Shown here: piece by piece, positions 1 through 14,500 of the stretch
Numbering within the stretch: the stretch's first letter is position 1
How the letters are laid out: every line of letters starts with the position of its first letter
DNA from: Phaseolus vulgaris
Taxonomy: Eukaryota; Streptophyta; Magnoliopsida; Fabales; Fabaceae
Reading direction: 5' to 3'
DNA length: 64,000 nucleotides
Assembly (NCBI RefSeq): GCF_000499845.2
Contig: NC_023758.2
Coordinates: 2,526,811 to 2,590,810 of the forward strand
Position numbers and translations under genes: made by a program
The notes under the pieces: model-generated
Databases searched by the model: none
The model's input: the letters and a program-made list of their open reading frames with translations, nothing else
What the model was told of the DNA's origin: nothing

Positions 1-239
1 TTGAGAATGTACAATGTATATATATTTTGAATTATATATTCTAGAATGTGCTTTTAGATTTGGATATATATTTCAAAATGCACAATCTAAAATATATTAA
101 TGTTATTGTCATTGATGTAGATGTGTTGTCATCCGTTATTGCAAAACACAATGAGAAAGTGAGATTTGTTTGGAGTCCTATTGATATGTCTTTGCTATTG
201 AATTATGTTGACCATGTGGCTTGTAGACTGTGAGAGAAT

Positions 240-770
240 GAGGATCGAGGGAAATTGAAGTTGGTCTGCCACAAATGTAAGTTAAGTTAATTTGGGATCC
301 CCCTCTCCAACTTGAAGTTACGGTGCTTAACACAAGATTGTTGTCACTATGCAACATTAGATATAAGACTAATGATAAATGTCTCATTTCAACCCTTGTG
401 GAAAAGTGACACCACGACACTAATTTTCACCTCACTGTTGGTGAGATGACCATCAATTTGGATGATGTGTTAGCATTGTTGTATCTCTCATTGTGGGAGT
501 AGTTTTGTCGTATGTGGTGTTAGATTTCATATTAGCATAATCATTTTTAATTGAACTCATTGGGATGAAGTTCGATGACGTCACAACAGAGTTGAACAAA
601 TATCCTGGTGCTCACGTGACTAAGTTGGTTGTACAAAGTGTACGAATAGTGCATCGTCCATCACATATGAAAGTACATTGCTTATGCTTATTTGTTACAT
701 TTGATATAATAAAATTACGACATCTACTAGAATTTTGTAATTATCGTTATTTTACAATTTGATGGTATAT
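240..770 (+). pseudogene. Decayed plant mobile domain (PMD/MAIN-like) fragment
   Basis: One reading frame from about 380 to 510 gives a stretch with the shape of the plant mobile domain: a valine-glutamate-lysine segment, then a T-x-F-H-L-x-x-G-E-M-T-I core and L-D-D-V-x-A-L-L. In this family the core follows a conserved E-R-W. Here the tryptophan position is a TGA stop, and the frame closes again soon after the core. A further short open stretch (565-762) may be more of the same domain. PMD genes occur both as host genes (MAIN/MAIL) and inside MULE and gypsy elements, so this is probably a dead transposon-borne copy. The identification rests on motif pattern only. Confidence 0.45.
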
Positions 771-3700
771 GGTTGATAAGCATAAGAAGCTATCATACTC
801 AAACACACCGGTCTCACAATAAAAGCATTTGTCTAGTGAAATTTATATTCTTTCCAGAAAACACTTTTTAGAATACAAGTTTCAAATGTTAAATTGGATA
901 TTCAGATTATATGGAGTGTCTTTTTAAATTATGGAGGTGCAGAAAGTAATGTCCTACTTCACATTCTCTTACGAAAATCCTCACAGAAAGTTACATTGGA
1001 CCGATCCAGCAGTGAATGACATAAATGATATTGTCTTAATCCGTAAATTTACAAGGTTAACGACGTAATAAAAGTAATCTTTAATTAATGGACTATGAAA
1101 AAAATTTTTAAAAATTCCTTCAATATTTATTAATATCAGGGTAGAAGGAGCATTATTATTCATTATTATTGTAAAAGAAGAAAAATGAGAGAAATCAAAC
1201 TAAAACTAACTCTTACAAATTTGTAATAATATTTACCTGTATTGAGTTAAAAAAATATATATTTTAAGTGTCTTTATATGGATATTTCAGAGCTTGTCCA
1301 AATCTGATACCACCACTAATTTAAAATATTGACTCTTCTTATCCTTGAGTATTTATAACAATACTCAAAGAGATTCCATATTTGATGTATACATTTAGTT
1401 TTCATATTTTATCTTTTATAATATTAAAATATAATAAATATAAAAATTATTTATTTTAAATTAAAATTTGAATTAAAAAAAAACCCAATTTCTTATCATT
1501 TTACTCTTTCAATAATTATTTTTTAAATTCAAATAATTGTTCCTAATAAAAAACCACCTACACAATAAAAAAATAATTACAAAAAAAATTTTAAAAAAAT
1601 TATTTTTACAATTACTTTTAATAAAAATATTTTATAATTTAATAATATTTTTTATTTTAATAGTTATTTATAACAATATATAAAATGAATTCAATTGTTG
1701 GTTGACACTTCATTTTTCAATTTTATCCTTTATAATATTAATATATAATAAATTTAACAATTATTTATTTTAAATTGAAATTTTGAATTTTAAGAAGTTT
1801 AGAGAAATTTGTATTTGAAAAAAAAAACACAATTTTTTACAATTTTATCCTTTAAATAACTATTTTTTTAATTTCAAATAATTATTCTTAATAAAAATCT
1901 ACCTACGCAATAAAAAAACCTTTAAATAAATAATATACTCAATTATTATTATTATTATAATTTAATAAATAAATTCATTAAAAAAATTACTAAATTGTAG
2001 GTAAACTCAAATAAACATCGTAATTGTATAGAAAAGTTTAAATAGACTCGTGAAAACTATTTTTTTTTAAATATTATTAATTATAAGATTATCATATTTT
2101 AAATTAAAATTATATATAATAAGAATGATAAATTTACGTCATATATTAATTCAATAAAATTATAATTATTATAAATTTATAATGTAATATTTATCAACAG
2201 AAAGAAAATACAAAAAACTTTTAAAAGTATTTAAAAGATCGTATACACATACGGGGTTAAAATGTTTATACTTTTTAATCTATTAAATAAAAAATTTAAT
2301 TTGCCAAAATACTTTTCATATGTGTTTAAAGTTTGTCGTATAATTTAGTTGTGAATAGAGTCTTTAAACGTAATAAGCTATTGAATTTATCACAATATAT
2401 AAATAAAATTTTCCTTTTTATACATATAATATATTTCTATTATACTTTTAATTATATTTTAGAATTAAAAAATAAACTATTCAAATACTAAAACTAAATA
2501 ACATCACAATACATTACAAATCACCCACTTATCTATTAATATATTTTTCTTGAAACATGTCACCACTTTTGTTATAAAATTAGTATGAAATATTTATTGG
2601 TTTTATATTTTAAATTTTTTGTTAGAATTATTTTTAATATAATTTCCTTCATTAATAATACTTTTTTCTTAAGAATTTATGATTCTGGTTAAAACACTTG
2701 ATTCCCCAATTTTTACTAAAGAAAAACCTAGCAATCACATTCTTTTTATCCAAACTCCATACTTGTTTGAAAATAATATGAACTTAGGAACATTAAATCT
2801 TTTACCTTTTACTCAATTTAATACATTTAAAAAATTATTAAATAACAATTAAGTTTAAAGACAAAATTAATTAATTATTTTGACTAAATTAGCTATTATT
2901 TTAGAGATTAAAAGATTATTCAAATATAAATATTTTCTATTATTAATAAAAAATAATTTATAAATTAATATCTATATTAATTATTAAAGTTTTAACTATC
3001 TTATATAATAAATTAATTTAAAATATAAAATAGTAAATAACTAAAAATAGTTAGATATTAATTTAAAAATTATTTTATAAACTTTTATTAATAATAAAAA
3101 TTATTTTAAATAATAATATTTTTTTAATTTATAAAATAATTTCTAATTCAATGAAATAATAACTAATTATTTTAATTTTTAAAAATAATTTTTACTTATT
3201 TTTCTTGTAACGAATATGTGATCTGATTTAAAAATTATAATAAAAGTTAATTTATTAAGAAAAAATTAAATATTTTTTAATTATTTAAAAGGTTACAGCG
3301 ACGTGTTATTTGTTTTTACTAACTCCCGGAAAAGAAAAACATCCTTGCTTCCTAACAGCAAAAATATAAACTGAAATAAATCAATTTTTGTAAGGCCCTG
3401 ATTATTTGTTTAGTTTTTAGATTTTATGATGAATCTTGGTTTCTCAAATTTTTAAAAGATTATTTATTTTAAAATAAAAGTTATAAATATTTTTCAATTC
3501 TTAAATACTGTGTTAATGAAACTAATGATTCTGGTTACAGAAGTAACATTAATAATTGTTACATGAAATTTACTATCACACCTTAATATGATTTAATTTA
3601 TTTATCTAATTTAAAAATGACTTTTGTCTTCCCAATTTTAAAATATTTTGAATCCTTAAAAAAGTCGTTTTTCAAATTGAAAAATAACTTTTTAAACCGC

Positions 3701-4600
3701 GGAGTTTGTTAGAGAAAAATAAAACATAATGATAGCATTTCAATTTCAAGTTTAACAACAAACTAAATATATTAACAATGTAATTACTAATTTATATTAC
3801 AATGTAATTACTAATTTATAATTAGTAACCATCATAAAATCTCTCTATCTTATTTCATCCTTACTCTTTATGTCAATTTTAATGTTTTTCGAAAATGTAT
3901 TATCTCAATTAGTTTAACTTTTATGAGTATTTAGTTATTTCACTCGTTTTTTTTTGAATTATTTTGTGGTGCTTTTCACTTCTGGTTAATTCATTGTGCA
4001 AATGATGAATTGAACCTCCATCCAATTTAATTTAATTTTATAAAATTCTCTTTCCTTTTGGAATAAAAAAAATTATTACAGAAAAATAAATTTGCGTGTT
4101 ATGGAAATATTTCAAAATAGAATTGAAAAATCAAAATTCCATCCTAAAAAAACAGTTTTGAAATAAAAAAATACATTTAAAAAAATCACAAAAAATTAAT
4201 TTGGAGACGTTTTCCAAATAAGAATTTTGGAATCCAGAATTTTTTTATTTAAATATATTTTTATAATATGGTAGAAGAAGTAATTGTCTCAACTTTTTTT
4301 TTTCTGTATTTGGTTGACTATGATTTGATGGCTTTAAGACTCGTAGTTTTTGTTTTGAAATTACTTATATAATTGAATAATTGTAGTCTTTTGAATACAG
4401 TTTTGGATTTTGATTAGTCAAATTGAGATTGAATGGACATTTAAAAAATATGATAATATGGTACGTAATATAAAAAAAAATGCATTTGAAACATGGTAGA
4501 ATGTATATAATTAAATTAAATTTATATGTTTAGAACTTATTTAGAAGTATTGATCTCTCAAAAATGAATTAAAGTTAAATTAGGTTTTGGGTTTTAAAAG
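771..4600. other. AT-rich intergenic DNA, no gene seen
   Basis: Very AT-rich sequence with many short A/T runs and no coding stretch longer than about 60 codons. I see no tRNA, rRNA or recognisable transposon ends. Several short segments recur imperfectly, for example the related blocks around 1400-1560 and 1720-1910, which suggests an old duplicated repeat. Confidence 0.6.
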
Positions 4601-4639
4601 AAGCCCAAGTAAAACATATGGGCCTTTAAAAAGCCACAA

Positions 4640-5070
4640 TATATCTTCTCTCATTTGCAAAGCCGCCAGACAATAACCTTTCTCCTTTCATTATTCATCT
4701 TTTTTCTCACTCTTTTTCTTTTCTTTTCTTTTCTCTTTTCTTTTCTCTTCTCTTTTCTCACTACCTCACATTACTCACATTTTCATGAATAAAATATTTA
4801 AGCCTTTAGTTAGCAGAAACAGAATCCAACATCAAACTGGAGAATTTTAGTTTTGGTAAGTTCTTTTTCTGCCTTTTTTTTTTCTTCTTCTTCTTCTTCT
4901 TCTCCTTCTTTTGCATGCAATGGTTATCAATGAAAAGAAAATTCAAGTTAAAATCTAAGTTTGACCATTTGCTATTACTATAATTAGGGTTTTATCATCT
5001 TAAGAATTTACTGGTATGTTGATTTTCATCTTCGTCAAGAGATAAATTCTGCCAAGCACATTTGAGGTAA
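4640..5070 (+). promoter_or_regulatory. Pyrimidine-rich, 5'UTR-like stretch without a following ORF
   Basis: A long CT-rich tract (about 4680-4760), a (TTC)n run near 4884-4905 and two donor-like GGTAAG/GGTAAGA sites near 4855 and 5068 give this region the look of a plant transcription start with a spliced leader. No coding exon follows within several kilobases. It could be a non-coding transcript start, an alternative distal promoter for the histone methyltransferase gene, or coincidence. Confidence 0.25.
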
Positions 5071-6381
5071 GAAAAACTAATGAATCTCTCTCTTTTTTTA
5101 TCTTCTGTTATATTGAAAAATATCCCTCTTTTTTACTTATAATAATGGAATTTGATTTATTTAATAAATAAATAAAATATCATACAAATTGCATAGCATA
5201 TATCCTCTTTTTACTGGCTTACAGCAAATAAAAGTCAGCTTAGTGCATCAGATACAAATAATAAAAGCATAGCAAGTAAAAAAATAGACGAAATTATTTA
5301 CGAACATTTAACAAATTTATATATTTTTAAAATATATTAATTTTCCTTTCTACCTAGTTTATTATTAATTCGCTTTAGTTTCTTTAAAAAGTGTTTTTTT
5401 TAATTTGAAAATTTGAATGATAATTGTTTAAATTAATATTTAATGTTATTATATATGTGTGTGTGAAGTTTGTATAACGTGTATACAATGCATCGTGAGT
5501 ATTAATTTTGTACAATGCTGATAAGTGTTAATACGAATTTTAAAAATAAATGTAGTAAAATATAACAAACTCGTTATATGAAAGTATTTACATAATTACT
5601 GTATATATACTATTTATCTTTTATGTGTAAAAACTTATCTCCCATTACTCTAGATTAATCCCAATATTTTTTTCTCTAAAATAAAAAATGATTTTTAGTA
5701 ATAAAATTTAAATTTTATATTTATTATCTTTTACAACATTACATACAAGATTGATAAACGAATTTTTAATTCATTATATAATGTATTCAATATAAAACTG
5801 ATCTCGATGCATAAAATATACAGTAAATTCCATAAAATTTAAATTTATTGTGAGCAGTAGTAAATATATTCTAACTCACTATATTATAAGCAGAAATAAA
5901 AGTGAAATATGAACAGACCAAATTAATTATAAAAACTTCAAACAATGTTAAAATCACATTTTAATATGTATTTAATTTGTTACTTTAAATGTTTCATAGA
6001 AAAACAGTAATTTAAAATAAGGAATTAATGATGTACATAGTGCTATAAATATATTATTAATATTATTATTTATGTTTAAGTATAATTTACTTATATATAT
6101 ATTTGTAAATATATTAATGTATACAAAAATGATGCGGAAGTGGTCCACATCATGAGTCCACGTTCTCAACTAATCAAAATAAATGTAACGGCAGACATAG
6201 GATACGACATCGTTTGGGTTGCGATGGCCACAGTAACAGACAAAGTCAAAGTACATTTTTTTTATACTTTTTTGCATTGTTTTGGCGTGACCTTTCTCTT
6301 TAACCGAAAACTCAGGCAATTACTGTTCGCATCTCGATACCCACCATGCCAACCTTACCCTTTTGCGTTCAAATCTTTTTA

Positions 6382-6421
<40 letters not shown>

Positions 6422-6480
6422 TGAACCTTTATAGTATAAAATGATAGATATGGAAATTAAAAAATAAATTTATTAGTTCC
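5071..6480. other. AT-rich intergenic DNA
   Basis: No supported gene. The only distinct features are AT-rich low-complexity tracts and the ATT microsatellite near 6400, listed separately. Confidence 0.6.
6384..6421. repeat. (ATT)n microsatellite
   Basis: About twelve uninterrupted ATT units. The isoleucine run in the overlapping open frame is a by-product of this repeat and not evidence of a protein. Confidence 0.9.
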
Positions 6481-9400
6481 TAAATTCGTACATAAATGAT
6501 AAAGGTATAAGTTTGTTTAGATCTTTGGAAAATAAATTTGGGGCACGAAGCTGAAGAGACTCGCGTTACACACTCGCGTAAGCGTTGGATGCAGAAACGC
6601 TCATAAAACCCAGCCCCTATCCCTATTCCTATTCCAATTCTTATTCCTATTCCAATTCCTATAGGACCCCATTCCTTGTAACCCCACCACACACCTCTCT
6701 CTCAAATGTCCTTTTTCTACTATTTACCAATTTCTTCCCTATTCTGCCATTTGATTTGATTTGAACCTAAAAAAAATCCAATCTTTTAGCGTGTTTTTTT
6801 GAAAAAAAGGATTTTTAAAAATTGTTTGGGGTGTGATTTAATTTGGGCACGGGAGCTGACCCCATCCCCTCTTTCTTCGAATGTCTAAAACCTAGAGCCG
6901 CACTTGGTATATAGAAATATATAATTATGAATCTATCTATGAATGACTAAGAAGTAGACCCAGTGAGTGTGGGAAGCATCGATTAGGAATTAGGGAAAAA
7001 GAGGCACAACATTTTTTCACATAAAAAAACGAAAACCATTTTCACCCACTCATCCACCCACCACCACCTCTCTAATAGACCCAGCAAAATACTGACCCTG
7101 ACCTTCGTGCGTAAACTTCCCCCACTCTTATTTTTAAGGTACATTACCACTACCCCTTTTCCTACCTTCATTTTTATTTTCTCAATTTTCGCTTAGCCAA
7201 TGTTATTTATATTCTTTTCAATGTCACATATTTTGCAGTCAATTTGGTTATGGTGTCTGACCTAGCTCATCATCCCTTATATGCATATATTTTGTGTACG
7301 TTATATATTATATAGCCAAAAAAATTATAAAAATTTCTCTATAGGTAACAGAAAAAGACGTACTAGTAATGGCAGGAGGCAAGATCTTACCCCTTTTCGT
7401 TCAACGTTTTAAGCAGCACCTCTATTTAGTCGGGGGTATAATTGATTCATGTCCGGTTTTTCTTTTACGATTCTGCACATCTTTTTCGTTCTTCAGGCAT
7501 GCACTTACATTACATGCTCATCATCTTAATAGAGTATAGACTATGGATTTTGATTAGGGTTTATCATCGTGTTACTAGCCTGCCCACAATAATAATGCCG
7601 GGATTTAGGCCAATTTCACTGTTGGGTCTTCGTCATTAAGGGTTTTGGTGGCGAATGTGATTTCATAAAGATCCTGACCTTAATCGGGTTTTGTGCCTGT
7701 TAAACCTGAGAACTTTAAAAGCTTTGTTTGCACAATTTTTTTTGCTGCTGCTATTTACACCTGTGATCATTTCATTCCTACCCTAACATGTTGAATAAAA
7801 TTTGAAAATTAAATTAAATTTGGGGTGTGGGTTTAAGGGTTGAGCTTGGAGATATGAACTAACGTTGTCAGATAAAAATGATGCCAGACATAACTCTGTT
7901 TTGATCATAGCTTGGATTTGTTTTGGGGAATCTTACTTTGCTCCAATTAATTTTGGGCTTCAAGACTAATTATTTCGATCAGCCCTGAAATTCCATTAAG
8001 GAAGAATTAATTTCTCTAATGCTAATAAAGTACGAATCTACCTGAACTCAACACAATAACTCGGAATCACATAGTATTTCTGCAGTGCGGGTATTAATTC
8101 AAATTTCCATAAAAAATAATTCGCTAAGGAGTTAGGCGTGAACTATTTGTCTTTTCAAAATTCATTCATTGTCTTCTCAAAATTCATTCATAAATGATAC
8201 TTATTTTTTAAAAGATGTTTAGCTTATTAAAGCCTGTTATTTATTAGACGACTTTTGTCATTGGGGGTCTTAATCAAGAAATTGTGGATTCTCCCTGTAG
8301 TTTACATTGAACAGAATGAAGCAGGGGTTGGATAAGCCAATTCAGAAAGTCGAGTTGCCAACCCCTACACCCCGAGAGTCCGGGAGGATAGTGGACCATA
8401 TTATGTTATTTATACAGAGTTTATGCTGTTATTCTTATTATAATTCGTTGCATTTAAATTTTTGGACGGTGATAAAACTTATTTTTGAACCATCCTGCAT
8501 ATGTTCTGTTTAACTGATTTGAACTCGTTAATGTCATTGCCTTATGCAGTCATAAAAAGAATCCATAAACAAGTATTGTAATTGATGAACTAATCAATTT
8601 TTTATGTACGCACTACTAGTTACATGAAACTCCTTCAAGAAATTTAAATAATCTTGAATGATATTTAATTGAATATTTGAATGACGAAATTGGGATGCAT
8701 TTATTAAGCTCAACTTTAAAGTGTTTGTGCTACATATTTTTAACATCAATGAAGTTTTTAAAAATTAATTATTAACAATTAAAAATATTATGACTATGAG
8801 ATGTTTTTTCCCTCTAGAGTTTTAACTCTCAGTCCAGTGTCTGAGAATAGTTTACAATTATATTAGATGCACAGTTATTTACTTCATCTACTGACTGATT
8901 TGTCTAGAGGTTATGCTCTGATGTTAATGGTTATTCAGGAACACAATGAATTGCCTTAATTTTCTTTCGAAGTTCAAATAATCATGCTACTCTTCTCTAG
9001 AATTATAGATAGTGATGAATACACACACATCCGCATACATGAGCACTAGACATTCAATCCCCTAATGCACTATTAGGACTGCAAAAATTTGATTCTCCTT
9101 CAACCTAAGAATCTTTTGGGATGGCCCCTGATTTTAGTACGAGGTAGCAATGTTATCTGAACTCTGATAGAAAAGCAAGGCTGAATTATTTATTTATTCC
9201 TGAATAGACATCAGCAAGTGAAACTAACATGTAGAAACACTTGGCATTAGATTAATCTAATAATTGAAGATTAATATAGTTTTAAATTTGCATTATTGGC
9301 AAGGTCATTATGGTCCTTGATTCTACTAGTATGGACTACAATGGAGTAGCAAGGTTATCATGGAGGTATATGACATTTTAATATTAACCTCTAGAAATAT

Positions 9401-10453
9401 GTCAATAGGTGAAACTAATAATTACGGATTTAATATAAATCTTGTTGAATTTAAAGGAAGGGTGCTACTACAAAAAATTCTAATTCTTATGAAAACTAAA
9501 TGGATATTGGCAAGGTAATCATGGTTTCTGTCTCCCTGATTCTATTATATTATAGCAAGGTTGTTTGAACTTCGATAGGAAATAAGGCATTTTTATTTAT
9601 GCTCGACTGAATAGACCTCAAACAGAAATTAACTTCCAGATTCCAGACATATACCTGTCAGTAGGTTAGATTAATAATTGTGAGTCTGATAAATAAGCAT
9701 TAATATTCTAGTCTGCAATCAACATTTTCCTTGAAATGGTTGTACTGATACAGATTCAATTCTTCTATGCTTCCAATTTATTAATATCAAAATTTAAGAG
9801 GGAAACTTGATATGTTAATTCTTTTTTTGGTTCTATCATGTTTATATCTCTTTATTTGTATTTAGAAATCATTGAAACTCCTAAAATGGATCTTCATAAA
9901 CTTTTATTTTATTAACTACTTTCTGTTTCTTGAAATTTTAGACTAATCCAGATGAGTTTTAGTTTTGTTTTCTTCGTGTCAAAAGGACATATATGGTGTT
10001 TTTATGAATTCTACAATATATTGTCTGAATGAACACATAAATTTTCTGTAATATCTTTTAAGTTTGACGGCGCTCCTTGGTGCAACTAAGGTTACTGTCT
10101 TGTCAGAAGAAGATTCTAGTTATAGAAAGTAGTAACATTTTCTGTCTGTGTGGTGTGGGATAAGGTTATGTACTTCTATCGATCTTAGATAACGAAGTGG
10201 AGAGAGCTTTGTGAATTGAGCTACCTTTTGCTTTTTTAAAAAAAATAAAATTTGACCTGCTTGTGCCACAAAGTTTCCATATAATTTATTCCTCTTATTT
10301 TGAACTTTTTTTTTTGTAAATTACCATGGCTAAAACTTCATTGTCTGACTTTTTCACTGAATCTCATTCACTTTAACAGAGTGGTGAGATACAGAGTCAT
10401 CAGGCATATCATGCAAAATATCATATACCAAACTCTACTCTAGAAATAGTCTC
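6480..10453 (+). promoter_or_regulatory. Probable promoter, 5'UTR and leader intron of the SUVR5-like gene
   Basis: The composition changes near 6540 to less AT-rich, C-rich sequence, as is common around plant promoters. A TATA-like stretch lies near 7290-7315. A good splice acceptor (TTTAACAG) ends at 10379, 74 nt before the SUVR5 start codon, so a short untranslated exon at 10380-10453 preceded by a leader intron is likely. I cannot place the transcription start or the matching donor. A 57-codon open frame from about 7370 lies in this region and is more likely an upstream ORF or chance than a gene. Full-length cDNA would settle the structure. Confidence 0.35.
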
Positions 10454-11537
10454 ATGGAAGTGCTTCCTTGTTCTGGTGTTCAATATGCTGGGGAATCTGA
10501 TTGCAATCAGCAGAGTTCAGGAACTGCTTTTGTATATCAGGAAGAACCTAATTGTGCTGAAAATAGTGAGCAAGTCAAACTGGCAGCTGCTGCTCAACTG
10601 AATGAATCATCACATAAAATGCAAGGGCCTCAGATAGAACGACAATGTGGTTTGTCAACTAATTCAGATTGTCAATGCATTGGAGCTTCATGTTGTGACT
10701 GTCAAGTGGATGATCAAAATGACTATTGTGGTTTACATGATTTTGAAGAAGACATTATAAATGAACCTTGCTTGACATCAGACAACTCTATCTCTGTTGT
10801 TGATACAATTGAAAGTGAATCACCAAACAACAGTCGGGAAGGAGACTTGTCATGTTCTGAACCCAAGTGGCTTGAGGGGGATGGATCAGTGGCATTGTGG
10901 GTCAAGGTAAGCATAATTCTTTTCCTGATGACTGATACAATTCTTTCTATTTATTAAGAAACTATTATTAATTCACTACTCTAATTGATCTTGAATGCCT
11001 GATCATGAGATCTTCGGTCACATTATGTTTCTGTTGGAAACCTCCTTAGGCATGTTTCATTTAAGAAAATTGTAAGATTTACACTGTTAAAAGATGGAAA
11101 ATGAAAAAATGCAAGCCTTGTTGATTTCTTTTCTTTGTAACTTCTCCATCATTTTTAGTGGAGGGGGAAGTGGCAGGCTGGTATCCGGTGTGCAAGGGCT
11201 GACTGGCCGTTATCAACGTTGAAAGCAAAACCAACACATGAAAGAAAGAAATATTTTGTTATATTCTTTCCACACACAAGGATTTATTCTTGGGCTGACA
11301 TGCTACTTGTTAGATCAATTAATGAGTTTCCCCATCCCATTGCATATAAGACTCATCAGGTGGGGCTGAAAATGGTAAAAGACTTGACTGTTGCACGGCG
11401 GTTTATAATGCGTAAGCTAGTTGTTGGCATGCTGAACATGGTCGATCAGTTTCCTTTTAATGTATGCGATGATGGTGACACTATTTCCTTTTTTCCGCTT
11501 CATTTCTTGCAGTCTCTCTTTTTCTCTCTCTTATATA

Positions 11538-11573
<36 letters not shown>

Positions 11574-14500
11574 TTCACATTTTAACTGGAGGTTTTTTCA
11601 ATACATACAGGCTTTGACAGAAACTGCTCGTGATATGAAGGTCTGGAAGGAGTTTGCCATGGAGGCTTCTCGTTGTAATGGTTATTCTGATTTTGGAAGA
11701 ATGCTTCTAAAGTTGCATAATGTAAATTCCAATTCTCGATGATAGTTTTTGGAGTAGGGAGTTTCTTTTAGAGCTTGAACTTTATGACTGCTCAATACTT
11801 GTTTTATTAATGTATTACAGTTGTTGAGTATAGTTATGTGTAGATGTTGACATGATTTAGCAATCAATACTGTTTTCTATTGTTTTGCTAAAACTGTAAG
11901 GATTAGTATAATTACTAGGAAACTTAAATTGCTAAAATTTGTTTTGTCGTAAAGTTTGAACTCCCTCTAGCTATCTTTCTCTGCCTGGTTTATACACTGA
12001 GTGTCAGAATAAACAAAAAATTGAGTGAGGTTTCAACTAGCATGATGAAGTGATGATATGCTTTTATTGGTTGCAATAAGTTTGCCCATTATTACATATT
12101 TTAAGTCCATTAAATGCGAAAATTTGTTATATTTTAATCTTGAACTTTATGCACAAAGAATGTGTTGAACATTAATTGATAGGGTTGCAATGCATTGAAA
12201 GATGATTTAATGGTTAAGATTTGGATATATGTTGGACATTGAAATAGTGAGAAGTAAGCATTAATCATTCTTTTGCTTATCTTTGGCATGTGAAGTTTGG
12301 GCATTGGTAAGTGCTTTATTAATTCTGTATTTGTTAATAATCTTTTGTACATGGTTTATAGGTCTCTCATTCTCTTATTTCGTATTGTTTCTGCAAGCTT
12401 CTGATCATTTTTCTTGGATAGTATTGGTTCTTTTTATGGCATGTTAGAGGATACGAGACCATTTCTCTCCCTCTCCTTTCTATGACATGCTCATGTGTGT
12501 AGGAGTACCTTAGTTTCTTGTTGTACAACCAGTCATGAATTAATTTATACTTTGCATGGTATATCATGTATTTCATTATATCATCACTAAATAAGTAACA
12601 ATTCATTTTTTTCCGATGTTCTTATATTAGATATGTGCCTTTTCTTACTCTCTCTCTCTATATATATACACACACATATAGATAGATAGATAGGTCAGTA
12701 GATAAATAGGTAGAGAGAGGGAGAGCTTGACCTGGTATCTCCTCAATAAAGTACATTATCCATTTTTCTTTTTCCCTTTTAAGATTTCATTTTGTGTACT
12801 TGGCTTAGCATATTTTACCTGTAATTGATAATTTTATCAAATAAATCAATATTAGATTTGACTGATGGCTGAAATACCAATATTTTTGAAGTTGAATGCT
12901 AATAACTACAGTATGGTTTGGATAGTCTCTGCAATTTATGTCAGTTGGGCTATATTATTGCTATAAAGTTTTGTAAGTCCTAATGTTACTATTTTCTTAA
13001 TATAAAGGCAACAATGATTGCTTCCATGAATTTTTGTCTATTATTTTCTTTGTGTGACTGATGAAGTTGAACTCATTATTGTTTCTTACAGAGCATACTA
13101 CAGCACCATATAAATGTTGACTGGTTACGACATTCTTATCCCTCTTGGACTGAAAGATGTCAGAGTGCAAATAGTGCTGATTCAGTGGAGCTACTGAAGG
13201 AGGTACCTTGTGATTCTGACTACCAATTCATATATTAGAATCCAGAAAAATGGATTATGTTCGTACTGCATGATCACTATTGCAACTAGCATACTTTTGC
13301 TCATAAAAGATGAGACGAGTAAAGAAAGAATAGAATACTGCAATGCATATAATTTCTGAGTAGCTAAAGGATGTCTCAGGACTTTTTGCTCACATTTTAT
13401 CTTGCTTCCTTTCTTTCATTAAGTGCATCGGATAAAATGACATTCAAGCTTTGCTGATTGACCAGTCTATAACCCATATAATCAATGGAGTTAGCAGAAA
13501 TAGATCTACAATGTTGTTGACCTCTTAACTTTAGTAGTATTTTAGCCTCCTTTTGCGGCTGTCCTGAACCAAAGTGATAATAGTGGAATTTGGATCTCTT
13601 GCTACTTTTGAGTTAATGGGATGTGGTCGTGTTAACCACCATGATTGGTTGTCTTGTATGTCCCACCTACTATCTAGCTTCTAGCATGTAACAAATAAAG
13701 TCTTTGGCCCAACGAACCCAATAGACTGATGCCCTTTAAAAAAAGTGATTAGATCATGACAAATACAATTTTAATAATGTTCTGTTCTTTTGGTTTCAAC
13801 AGAACTCCATAAAACATACTTTTGCCCCTTTAAATTATCTGCCATTTTATCTCTTTGAATAGAAGCCGAAAAATAATAAATATTTTTTCCAACTTTATCC
13901 TACCGTCTTGTTATCTCTACTAGCAGGAATGAGAGTAAACATTAATGAAGTGATAATGTTATGTTGAGTATTTCAATAGAGGTTAATTTTGTCAGATACA
14001 GATATATTTTCCTCCAGTTGGGATTATTTAATAACTTTCTCAATATGTATAAACCTTGAATGACAGATATCATGAAATAGTGGTAGTATCATGTTAGCAA
14101 AAATATGTAAAGAAGGCATAGGATTTGAAGGGAGTGAAGTAGCAGCTTGTTTCATTTAGTCGTAGCAAACCAAATAATTAGCAAAAGAACCTGGTGTAGT
14201 TCAAAGAGTGACTTGTAATTTAGTGATATCTGATATGTACTGACCAAGTGATTGGATATTGTCTATGTTCTTGTATGGATTCATTAAGTCCCCGGTAACA
14301 TATGTGTGCCTAGTACAGGTAAGAACCACTTAGGATTACCTCTTCATCATAGGTACTGGTTGAGCTATTTTCAGCTGTTTCCGTTAGTTTCACTTTCTAT
14401 TCTAGCTTATCAAAATAAATCCAATCCAAAAGAGATTATACTGATTTTAGTCTGTATTAATAAGCTGTGAAATTTTCCATAAAATGCTTTGTCAGCACTT

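Noticed and set aside
6140..6424. 94-codon frame ending in an isoleucine run
   Set aside because: The C-terminal run is the ATT microsatellite and the rest has no family resemblance.
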